The notes under the pieces: model-generated
Databases searched by the model: none
What the model was told of the DNA's origin: nothing
What the model saw: the letters and a program-made list of their open reading frames with translations, nothing else
Source of the DNA: Siphlonurus alternatus
Taxonomy: Eukaryota; Arthropoda; Insecta; Ephemeroptera; Siphlonuridae
NCBI GenBank assembly: GCA_949825025.1
Contig: OX463787.1
Location: forward strand, 1,612,001 to 1,676,000
Direction: 5' to 3'
Length of the DNA: 64,000 bases
Shown: in pieces, positions 34,404 through 46,300 of the stretch
Position numbering within the stretch: the first letter of the stretch is position 1
How the letters are laid out: every line of letters starts with the position of its first letter
Translations under genes and position numbers: made by a program

Positions 34404-34544
34404 CAGGCGCGGATCCAGAAAAAAAAAAAATCAGTAGGGGCTGCCTCCATAAGGCCAATGTTAAAAAAAAATTGGAGTGGGAGGAATGCCTATATTGCTC
34501 ATGTTAAATCTAAAATTCCGAAAATTCCCTGAATCCGCGCCTGC
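34404..34544. mobile_element. hAT-like MITE, family I (CAGGCGCGGATCCAG ends)
   Basis: The left end CAGGCGCGGATCCAG pairs with the right end CTGAATCCGCGCCTG. The 8-base flanks ACGATCAT and CAGATCAT partly agree. The interior shares GGGGCTGCCTCCATAAGGCC with the copy at 35605. Confidence 0.75.
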
Positions 34545-34732
34545 AGATCATTAAACAAGAGTAAATATTCGAGAGTAATTCGTTATTGTTATATAATGAA
34601 TTATTTTCTATTTATCTATACCGAACTTAGGTCGAAGATGCATAAGAAAATCATGTGCATTTTACCTTCCCCCTCCTCCATTGACTTTCATTCATTTCAT
34701 GCAACAAAATTGCATCGTGCGTATAAATAAAA

Positions 34733-35085
34733 AGTTAAGAAGTTAAGCAACGCCGCGCGTGGTTAGTAGTTGGATGGGTGACCATTTTCAACAAAAACCA
34801 CGTTTCCCACCCAGGGGTAAAACGTTGCGCTTTTCCACTATGTGGTTCCCCTGGCTTTGGACCATTGCACTTCCGGTTCATTGACAAAAGCTGTAGCGTC
34901 CATCCTGGCTGAGGTTTCCACGTTTCCCTCAGCCGCAGGCAAATGCCGGGATGGATTTGCAAGGCCGTGGCCGCCCTCGTTCCAGAAGAGCCCGCGAAAC
35001 GCTCAAGTTAGGGTTTCGGAAGGTTCGGGGTTTCAAGTAGTATGTAATTAGTAAATAGAAGTACCCAATAGGGTTTGATTAAAAA
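34733..35085 (+). mobile_element. 5S-derived SINE, tail type 2
   Basis: It begins in the 5S-like head with AGAAGTTAAGCAACGCCGCG and GGTTAGTAGTTGGATGGGTG. It has the full core GGCTGAGGTTTCCACG, then CAGGCAAATGCCGGGATGG, CCGTGGCCGCCCTCGTTCC and the end GTACCCAATAGGGTTTGATT before an A-rich run. This is the best copy of the type 2 tail. Confidence 0.9.
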
Positions 35086-35427
35086 CTAAAAAAAATAAAT
35101 AAAAATAATGCAAAAATATAATTTTTCAGTTACAATAATAATTCTTGATGGCAACTAGAAATTTGAGGCTTGATATTAATTATAATTATTACATATCCTT
35201 TAATCTTTTAATTGAAGGTTATTTTTTATCATTGAAATAGTACCAACATGTCACATGATGATATCAGCATTCATATCATTATCTGGAAGTACGTATATAC
35301 TTTTGGGTAACAGACTGATAACAATTTTAGACGTGTACAAATGTGCTAATCTGTTATCATATTTGTCTGTATTCTCAAATAACCCAGATTTTTTTGTATA
35401 ATCATATCTTTCATAGGATCAATCTTA

Positions 35428-35561
35428 TGTACACTCCTTGCCTCTGAAAATTTCCCTTCTGCAGTTTTGTTAATCACCATGTCTCGTAAGAATAACACAG
35501 GGCATGGTGATTAACAAGGCTGAAAGTGGGAAATTTTCAGAGGCCCGAGCAGTGTGCATAT
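35428..35561. mobile_element. Foldback MITE, family F
   Basis: A clean hairpin: GTACACTCCTTGCCTCTG, GAAAATTTCCC and TTTTGTTAATCACCATG against CATGGTGATTAACAAGG, GGGAAATTTTC and AGAGGCCCGAGCAGTGTGCA. Confidence 0.8.
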
Positions 35562-35604
35562 ATGAATTAAAATATTATCTTCATATTGCATTAAACGTGA
35601 TGTG

Positions 35605-35781
35605 CAGGCGCGGATCCAGAAAAAAATTTCGGGGGTTGGGGGGGCTGCCTCTATAAGGCCAATGTTAAAAAAAATGGAGTGGGGAAAATGCCTATATTGC
35701 CCATGTTAAATCCAAAATTTCGGGGGGGGGGGGGGGGGGGGCTGCAGCCTCCCCAGACCCCCCCCCCTGGATCCGCGCCTG
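35605..35781. mobile_element. hAT-like MITE, family I, with 8-bp target duplication
   Basis: The ends CAGGCGCGGATCCAG and CTGGATCCGCGCCTG are exact inverted copies. The flanks read GTGATGTG on both sides, an 8-bp direct repeat as expected for hAT transposition. The interior has G-runs and GGGGCTGCCTCTATAAGGCC. Confidence 0.88.
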
Positions 35782-37701
35782 GTGATGTGTACTTCTGTAC
35801 GTACTTGAAAATTACCTCTCTAAAACGAATTAATTATAGCGAGTACACGTGTGATACACATAGGATATAAATTGCAAAAAAAAAAAATTATTATAAACAA
35901 AATTTTATTGAATTTACTTAATTAATTAGCATTATATATGGAAATATTTAACATGTCAAATAGGGAAATATGTGTATATACGTTGCATGATTATATGGCA
36001 TAATATATACAGTATATTTTTTCTTGATTTCCATGCAAGGTATTAAATGACTTAAAAATTAAAAAAAAAATGACAATACATAACTCTAACATATAATACA
36101 TATTATTATGTAATAAAAATTCACAAAAGTTATCCATATTATAGCATTAATTAGTTATAAATCTGTATAGGTTAATTAGCATCCATGACTTGTGATATGG
36201 TACTTTTAGTATATATATACCTTGCTTGCTACCCGCACCCCATTCCTTGTAATACTGTGTATGACTTTAGGTGAAATGAAGTTAAATCTCTATGAATATA
36301 TTACAGAGTCTCTTTTCATAGAACACGGTGCTTTTCAGACGCTCCCCTTTCTCCACGTGATGCAACCAGCTGAACTTTAACCTCTCGACCACTTTCTCCT
36401 CCTGCTGAACGTTATGACACCAACATGTTGTGGGATCTTCATTCACAACTTTCGCACATTCAGATTTGGAGTTTATTAATTAACAACATTTAATTTAGAC
36501 GTGAGCATGTGTTTATATATCGACCTGTTGGTATAATATAATATCCCCTACGCAACTTACACGCATGCAAAAATGGCGCTATATACCGTCCCGGAAAATA
36601 TATGTGACTTCTGAAGTTTTTTCAATGTTCAAGCCATAAGACACAATATATCTGATGATTTATGACAGAAAACGTATATTCGAGGTATATTTTTAATATA
36701 TTTACAGAAATTGCCAAAACAAACAAGTGACAACATAATGATAAATCAATTAGCATTTAATTGGGACGTTCCAGGCTTTCAAGAGGTAATTTTGTGGAAT
36801 TTCTATAATTTATAGAAACGTATTTTTATTATTTTATATGATATAAATGTAAGATGTTATTAATGTTTACTATAATTATAATACATAATTATTATTATAA
36901 AAAATAATTTAGTATTTCAATTTTATGTAAAATATAAATAATATATTTTACAAATAATTCACTTTAATTTATTGACGAAAAATTTGCATGCAACTGAAAG
37001 TAAAATTGTAGTTATATATTTAAAATTTACTGACACATGTATGTAGTAAATAGTAATTATCATGCTATATAATTTTATTTTTACAAGCTCTAAAATCACG
37101 ACTTGACGCAAATATAATCTACAACATTGTAATAAAAATTTCCCTTCATAAAACCTCATATTTTAATTTATAATTTAAATTTTTATATATTTATTATATC
37201 AATGTAAGATAGTAAAATTAATATCATATGGCATACATAAACGTGTACATTGCATGTATTTTAATTTGTAAAAGCATGAAAGGAGGTGGGGGGTCCTCTG
37301 TCATGATTATGCTATTGTATATCAGTTGTTTCGAGGGCCAATTCTTTCATTTTAAGGTTTCATCATCACTGGCATTTAATTGACATCATCAATAGCCAAA
37401 ATTTGTAAGAAAAGGGAGGAGGGCAAATGTTATTTTATTTTTTTTTTGTAATGCGTACGTGGGCAAAAAAAAAAAAATGGCAAATTTATATAAAATTGTA
37501 AAGACGCAAAAAAAAAAAAAAAAAAAAAACTCCACGTATAAAATGTATAATATGAATCTATACGATGGCATAGCAACAAAAAATTGTGAAAATTATAATA
37601 TAAACAGCATCAGAAGTCGTGGCATTACAATTAAGAGTATACAATCTTATATACATATATTTATCTTAAATTATATCTTCCCAAGCATTTCAATTTTGAC
37701 A

Positions 37702-38113
37702 TTAAGGTAGAGATAACGTCAATCAGCTGTTCGACGTAGTTCCCTTTGATTAACATGTAAACCTTAGCAAATTCACAAAAATTTTGAATTATGAATTTTT
37801 TTGAGAGGCAGATTTTAGTGCCTATAAAAGCCATAGAAAAAATTTCAAAACAAAAGTTTAAATGATACCTAATTTTTGTTTTTAAATTAAGTTTTAAGTT
37901 TGGCTCTGCATGAGAAAGCCCTATGCTGAAAATTAAAAAAAAAAAAGCATTAAAAAATCGGCTCGTTTCATTGTTTGATTTTTTTTTCTAGGCAGTAGGC
38001 ACTAATATCTGCCTCTAAAAAAAATCAGAATTTTTGTGAATTTGCTAAGGTTTATATTATGTTAATCAAAGAGGACTACGTCAAACAGCTGATTAGCTTT
38101 ATCTATACTTTAA
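37702..38113. mobile_element. Long foldback element, family C
   Basis: TTAAGGTAGAGATAACGTC to GATTAGCTTTATCTATACTTTAA, with the family arms GATTAACATGTAAACC and its inverse. It is slightly more diverged than the copies at 53414 and 62781. Confidence 0.85.
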
Positions 38114-40297
38114 GTTACGTTAACGGATAGTAAAATGAGCCTTATGAACAAGTGACAAAGGTGTAACCTGGATGGTAGAGTGAACGCTCCTCAGGGCGTA
38201 CCTGGCGAGCTGGAGATTGAGGTCGCAGGAATGGCAGGTGAAAGTTGCAGAGAGAAATTCAACAGTGACATTTCTTCATGTTGGGAGATACGATTTTAGA
38301 CCTTAATGAGATATCTGATGTTTCGTGGAAATTGTTACTACACTATTTTTAGTTCTCACTCACTCCGTATATTTAGAATAATATGTGAGTTTGTTATTAT
38401 GTAATTTTTTATAATTATATTTTTTAATTAAATACATTTTTTATTTTAATTTTTAATTACAATATAAAAGCCATAGTTATTAAGTGTATGAAAATAATTG
38501 CATTGTAATTCTAAAGAAATTTTGCATGTAATATATTTTATTGTTATGTATATGATAATTATTATATAATTAAATACTATTTTTATTGCAGGATAGCAAT
38601 TAAAATAAATTCTTTTGTACATGGAAATGACTTGTTTTTTATTTATAATTTTTATGTGTTTCAAAATTTTATTATTTAGGATTGCATTATTAATGTACAC
38701 AAATTAATATAGTTAAATAAATACACATTATAATGAGTTCGTATTACACAACAATCTTGCCGGCATTTTTAAAAAATAATTAATTTATAATGCATACATT
38801 TTATTGTTCAAATTTTATAAACAAAAATAGTTAAAAGGATTTTTTTTAAACATAAATCAAGAGCAGTTATTTATTATGTAATGGACTAAAAAATACCCTA
38901 AAATTAATATTGAATTAATTAAAATAAAAAGGTAAAGTGTATATATTAAAATATGTTAACAATTATTTATTCAATGAATCTAAAAGAAAATATAATTGGG
39001 AATTTTTTTTAAATTTTTTATGACTAATTATAAATAGTGTTCGTCGGAAATCCGGTGTTTGATTGCACAATGCTGATGATTTGATGATGCAAGTTTCAAG
39101 TGAAACAAGAGTTAACAAAAATAACCAGAAAAAAAGGTGACATTATATTCGTGATGCGCATCTCACTTTAGTGCGCATTATATATAGCGATATACGATCG
39201 TCACTCGTCCATAAAAAATATCTATAGATATAGATGAAAAACGAAATGATAAAATAATCATTTTGTTAGTATATATTATTAGGTATGACATTTTTTCCCT
39301 TAAAATAAGCCTAAATGACCTAAATGAATATAATATATATTAAACTGATTTTTTTAAAATTGTATTATAATATAGTATAATTTTCGAATAGCATTGCATC
39401 TTATATAGGGATTCGATCTTGCATGTATAAGGCCATATAATAAGCATATTTTTATAATTTAAACATTAAAAACATGTTAATATTTTTATGTAATTATATT
39501 TTTAACAATATAAATATTATATAAATATATTTATGTATTATAATTATAATATATATATATTATAGATATATATATATTATACATCTAATTATAACTTCGT
39601 TAATTATAAAATATTCAATAAAATGTGGTTTGAACGCGCATATTTATTTTATTCGTCATTATGGGAAAAAATTATTCGTCACTTCTGCAAACTCTGATGT
39701 TAGCTAAATTAATTTCAGAGTATTTATTCTCAAGATTAATTTTTAATTAAATTATTCTTTGTTGTTCCAGACGATTTAATTAATTAGGATCGCGCGAGCA
39801 TTTTACAGAAATTTCGAGCCTACGTGACAACTAGCAGGCTCTCGCGGCAGACTGAAAAAGCTTCTGGATGATGCAATTTAAATAAAAATTTCAGATCAAT
39901 ATTGCGTAACTTCTGAATCACACAATACCAAAATTTATAGCTCATTAAATGCAGAATTTATTATTTTATAGTTGGAAATTGAATTTTATGGAAGATATTT
40001 ATTATTTTCGTGTAAAAATGAGATTAATATCAGCTTCGAGGCCAAAATTCGTCATCAGTCAAATTAGCCAACATTTTAAAATTTAACTAAATTAAGTTTG
40101 AGGATTAATACCATATCAAAAAGCCTCTGTGAATTCAAAATATGAACAATATTAAAATAATAAGCATTTGATGTTTAAAAAAAATATTTTTACCTATTAT
40201 GTACAAAAGTATCCTGATTTTAAAATGGTGCTAAATTATTCCTAGATTTAGTGAAATATTTTTGTTATATTGGTAGTGGTCGTGGGAGGCGGAGGCC

Positions 40298-40387
40298 ATG
40301 TTTACTTTTCCAATGTCGAATGATTCAGAAAGTTGCATGTATAAAATATCTTGTATTATGGTGATGAAATTGAGTGTTTTACATTAA
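40298..40387 (+). promoter_or_regulatory. Upstream ORF in the PPP1R15 leader
   Basis: The ATG at 40298-40300 opens a 29-codon frame ending in TAA at 40385-40387, seven bases before the main ATG at 40395. It contains five further in-frame ATGs. In vertebrate PPP1R15A and PPP1R15B, upstream ORFs allow translation when eIF2alpha is phosphorylated. A similar control is inferred here; the extent of the leader is not known. Confidence 0.6.
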
Positions 40388-40394
40388 TTTTACA

Positions 40395-43300
40395 ATGGAA
40401 ATAGTTAAATCAAGTTATAGTTTAACTTTTGTGCTTCAAATGAATCAAGAAAGTGTTCAAAATAATCAAGAAATTGAATTTTACGAAAATATTATCTTCA
40501 GCCAGCTGTTTAGCACGAGAGACAGTTTGGATAGTTGGAAGATAAATTGTGACATTTTACCTTGTTTTATGGATGTACCTTATAAGTTACATCACTTAGG
40601 ACATTCATTTGATAATATTCCGTCATATCTTGGTAATTTTCATCGGATAAAGCCACGCTTAATGCGTGATTAGTCAACAATAATTTATTCCTAAAAAAAA
40701 AACATTAATTTTTTTATTTAATTATTTTTAAGTGTGGCGGAAAATAACAATGAAGTTCCCAACAAACTTTGATGGTTCCCCAATATTAGGAGGCCCCTGT
40801 TCAATAACTCACAGTATAATAATAATGAATTGTCAAGCTCCAAAAGGTTTTCTAAAAGCTCCGTCGTCAAACCCTTGTTTTGTGAGACAGTTTCACTCGC
40901 AAACCCCTCCTCAAATTCAACCCTCTGTTGCGGCGATTGATATGGCTCAGAAAATGTGTCATCATTCCATAGCCATGCTGACTTATGCAGAAGTTGTCAA
41001 GTTACTTCCTTCTTGTGGCAGGTACGGACAAAAATAGAATGATGACTCGTCGAGTCAGATAACGAAAAAACACTGAGGATGTTGCTTGGTTCTTTCCTCT
41101 TCTGTAAAAAATAAAAACACTATGACGCACCATTTACATGCAAAGCTAAACAAGCAGAAAGTCAAAACCAATTTATATTTCCTAGCATTCTTTGCTCCCT
41201 GCTTTGCTTTTCTTGTGGACAGCGTCACCTGAAAACAAAGACTAAATTTGAGTTTGCTTTCTGCTTTTTTTGCTCTCTGCTTAGTATGTGAATAAAACTT
41301 TAATGTTTGATAAATTTGTAGATTTTTTTTAACTGAGGGCGTTAAATTTTTCTTGTTGTTTACATCATATAGATCAGCAACAATGTATATATATATATAT
41401 ATTTAATTTGTGATGTGAAGGCCAGTCGATGCTGCTTCTCTTATCACTTATACCTTGATGCCAATTGTCTTTCATAAAGTCTGTGTATAGACAAATTTAA
41501 CAGCCCAGTAGGTATCATACATAACTAAAACATTCATTACTGTACCGATATGATACTGGTAACATTTACAAGATGCATTCATTAAATTTAAAGTAATAGT
41601 CCCTTAAAGTTGATAAGTCTATACCTTGCATTTAATATACTGTATCTCTCAATCTTATGACTACAGTACAACTTTTATCAAAATTTTAACAAATTCTATA
41701 TTTCCCAGATAATAGAGATAAAGGTGCTTTCACATATTCGAAAATCGCTACGGAGTTCCGTAGCAATGCCGTAAGCCTTTCACATATTCTTGTTCGTCTG
41801 CGGCAGCTGCGGCGGAAAATCATGTGAATGCCGCAGCAAAATCAAACTCATCTTGATTTTGCTACGGAGTTCCGTAGAACGTGCCGAGAGGTGCTACGGA
41901 ACAGCTACGGTGCGCCGCAGCAAAATCAACACATTTGCTACGGAGTAGCTACGGAGCGTTTCCGTAGCGATTTTCGAATATGTGAAAGCACCTTTATAGG
42001 GAGATAATACTGTAGATTATTATAGAGATACAAAAATGCTTTTGCATCCAAAATTCCTTTATACCAGGTTAAGCCAGATTTACCAATGTTTAAGAGCTTA
42101 CCCTAAATTTTGGGTGTTGAAGGGGTTGGGGGTAGGAGTTGGTTTCAAATTTATAACTTTAAAAGTTAAAAGAGGAAAAAAAAATCAAATTTTCTAGCTT
42201 GGTGGCTTATGAAAAAAATTTCCCGCCGGGAAGCATTTGAAGCCTCTATATCGGGTACATTACCTGTAGACTTAAATAATACCTAAATTAAATAAATATA
42301 TAAATAAAAAACACTTGGTATTCTAGTTATTAAACATGAACTTTATTTTTAGTAAAATTCCTTACAATAAGCTTCCCAGTAGAGCAACGACCTTGTATAA
42401 ATTGAAAGTATTTCTGTAGCCTACTTTCACTTTCTTCGTGCATTCTTGCCAAGCCATGAACTAATCCGGTTTCCTTTTGTTTCAGATTGTCAAAGCAGAT
42501 CATATCTGCTTCAAATCTTCAGCAATCCTCTCTTGAAAAAACATCCCCCTCCCCTCCAGTGAATCAACGGTTAGCAATGCTAGCGAAGGAGGTGGAAATT
42601 CCTGCAAGACAGACAAAAAATTCACACCCACCTCGAAATTTTTCTGTTATAAATACGAGACTTTCAACTCCCCCAGGGAAAATGTCTGCTCTTAGAAGTC
42701 CTCCCATCGTTAGCTCATGTCCGTCAATTAACCGAACTGCTCCGAAATTCCCATCAAAATCATCTTCTACGAGGCCTTTCATGCCTTCTAAAGTCGCCCC
42801 AAATATTTTGGTTCTCAAAAAAACGACAATCCCTACTACAAGTGTATCTCAAAGCACTTCAACGCCTCCTAAAAAGTTAGTAACTTTACCTAAAGAAGCA
42901 ACAAAAATGATTGCGTCAAAATGTCTGTGGCGTTGTGAAAACCAAAGAGCTACGTCCCCAAGTGTAAAAAATCCTTCATATACTCATTTCCAATCTCACA
43001 AAGTACCTGACAACAATTTAGTCAATAAAGAAAAGACAATATTATCTCCTCCTCTGAATAGAACCAAGTGGAAGTATTGTAAGGAAAAAAATTTCGTTCC
43101 CAAGAAAAATCGTAATCAAAATAAATTCTGGCAAAAGACTCCAAATATTTTATCGTCTTCTTGGAGAACTCCACTCAAAGTTGAGCCCAAAGTTGAGTGT
43201 TTAGTTGAGGCTGTGGAGATGGCAGCTAAACCAGCGGAGATCGTCGGACAGTCAGAAGAAGCAGAGGAGGAGTTTTACCGAGCCAGGAGGCAGTCGGAGT

Positions 43301-46300
43301 CCTCGCAGGTTGGTTGTTGTTTTGTGAGAGTTGCCACAAAGAAAGAGTCATCATAGGAAGTTCAGTAACCAGTTCAATGGATTCCTGACAACAAGCTGGT
43401 TCCATTGAACTGGCTACTGAAGCTTCTATGACCACCCCACCACTAACTGCACAAACTAACTCCCCCTCTTTTCTCTCTCCAGACAAGTGAAGACAGCGTA
43501 GTTGTGTTTGATCGAGACTCCGGCTGTTGCTACGCCAGCGAGGTTTCTTCGTGCGACAGTGAGAGCGACAGTGATGACGACTCTACGCTCAGCGACAGTA
43601 GTGTCTCCTCACTGTCGCACCTGGCTGACTCCGGGCTAACTTCCGAGAGTGAGGAGGAAGAAGTGGAGGGACCAATACTACAGGTCGGTGGACATTTACA
43701 TGTGCCAAAACTGACGAAACTCTTTCCCTTCATGTCCCCCATCAGCTGTTATTTATTTATTTTTACTTAAAAAAGTGTCATTGCGGCTAAAAAAGAAAGG
43801 GTTAATTTGCTGAAAAAAATGAATTCGTCGCCTCAAAATGCAAGTCAGATAAGTACATAGAAATTTCATACTACTGTACTGAACTATTTTTGTGCTCTAT
43901 ATGAGGTTCACACTTCTATAAAATTTTTGTGAATTTGTATTTTTATATTTGCTTATTAAATTCAATACAGTGTATAGTAGTTATTTGTATTGCATTCTGA
44001 GGTGGCAAATTATAGCTAGATTTGTAATAATTATAATTCTTAATTCAGAAAAAGATACTTCTGTAATTTAACTCGTAGATGTTAAAGTTTCCAATTCATT
44101 CACTACTTTTTTCTGCACTGAATCGTCTTATTATTTTACAAAAACAAATATTATGTAAAAAAAGTTTAATATTTTCAGTGTTTCCCCATCTACTAAGCCA
44201 CTTCATTCTTTTTATTGGTCATTCACCACTGACATTAATCTCCCCTTATGTTCACAAAATCGTCGTTTGTTTCAGGTTGGCGACAGTGCCCGTTTGTCGC
44301 TGCCCCCCCTCCAGCCCCTGCCGCCCGCCTCCCGCCTGCGCAGTCAGTCCAAGTCGTCTCTGAGCGACGAAGACAGTGACGACGACTTCATTGTCTTCGG
44401 ATCTGACTCGGAGGAGGAGAGTTGTGACGAGGTGAGGGAGATGGCAGCACCGTAGGATAGCCAAGCGAGGTTCACAGGTCAAGACATGCATGAAATTCAT
44501 GCATCAATTTTTTTAGGACCCTTTCCACGGCAAAATTTCAAAAATAGCATTGTGTGTTTGAAAGTTTCCCGGCATAATAAGTCCTGAAATACTTGAACGT
44601 GATTGGCTTTTAACATTGATCAAATTGGTAGCTTAGGATATTGTAGCTAAGTAACGTACCTCATACAGATTATGTCATTAATTTGACTTGAAATGTTAAA
44701 AGGCTTAGCGAATCATATTCCAGCATTTCGCGTCTGGAGTAATGAGATATCTGCCTACAAAATGATCTCGAGTGCAATAATGAGTTGTCTGCTATTTAAA
44801 GGTAACAATGAGTTTTATGCTCTAGTGATTAACATCTCATTGTTGCACTTACAGCAGACAACTCATTGTTGCGCATTTGTGTTAGGAAAATTGCTCATTA
44901 TTCCAAATGAGGGACGATTTAGGCCCCCTTATGTTAAAGGGAAACTAACAAGTTAGACACAGGCCTTATGAATGACGTCTTGAAAGAGGTTTGGTAACCA
45001 ACTTGGTGTCAAGGAATGAGTATGAGTGATAAGATGAGGCACATTGACTCCACAAATTCAATACACATAGGTGCTGGTGAGTGTAGACACTTCTTAGTTT
45101 CCCTTGAATACCGTGGGATTTTCAAATATGCTCATCCCTGCATTTTTTAACTGCATACCATTTTGAATTTTATGTTGCAATGGGCCCTAAGAAATTTGTA
45201 TGAAGTAATGCACAAAATTCATGCATTTCATCCTATTGAAGAATTCTTGCAGCCAAATAAGTTCGTGAATTTTGTGCGTCATTTTAAAATATTTTGGAAG
45301 GAACTTATTAAAAAAAAAATAGTATTGCAGGGGTGCGCACGTTTGAAAAACTTGCTACCAAAATAAATTTATGATTCTTTTAATTTACAATGATATATAT
45401 ATATTTTTTTTTGTCAATTTCAAGAAAAAAAAAATGTATTATATTCCTTGGTATTTTGATTTAGGACAAAACTTCGCAATTAAATTAAAATGCTTGTGAT
45501 TTAATTTGGATGCTAATTAAAAGATAATACAGTATATTGCATTGATAAATGTTGTACATACACAAGTTAGTGCAGTTATATTCTTTTAATAAATTTAATA
45601 TGAAATTGCTATACTGTAATTAAAATTTTATCTGTTAGAAAATAATTTGTTTTTTAGTACTATTTCATTAGATTTATTAATGCTGGAACATATTTTCATC
45701 ACTATTATACATTAATTACGATATACAAAAAACACAGAATTTTAAAAATCAAATCAACTCCAACCAAAATATTTTATCAGACTAACAAAATCAGAACGAT
45801 GTGATAAATAGAGATATGTACAGTATCTCTAAACACATAATTTTTTTTGTTGGACATTTTTCTCCTCTTTCTTTTTTTTCCCCCGATTCCAGAATATTCT
45901 ATTTCCTCTTCTATCTATTCTACCTTTTTAATATTTGATATGTAAAAAAAATCAATTTATCATCAATTTTTAAAATTAATAAATTTTAATAATGGCTGGA
46001 TAGCTAAACATTGTATATACTGTAATAATTTGCTATTTATATTAATTATTTTTGTACGCTGACCAGTAAAAAGTGCCGGTAATTATTATAAAATAAAAAT
46101 TAATTATCTCAATATATAAGTATAAAATATTACAACATTTATGGTTTATTTTTCTTAAAATTGAATACATAATCAATATATAAATAAATAGAGAGATACG
46201 AACAAAAGAAATACACAATTGTCATCCTACTTAATTAAACGAATTCTGCTCTCCTTTCTTTCTTTTATATAAAAAAATGCCAGCTAATATTTATTAAATC

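Noticed and set aside
38165..38245. tRNA-like segment (GGTAGAGTGAACGCTCC...)
   Set aside because: An A-box-like start is present but the B-box is poor (GATTGAGGTCGC) and I could not fold a cloverleaf.
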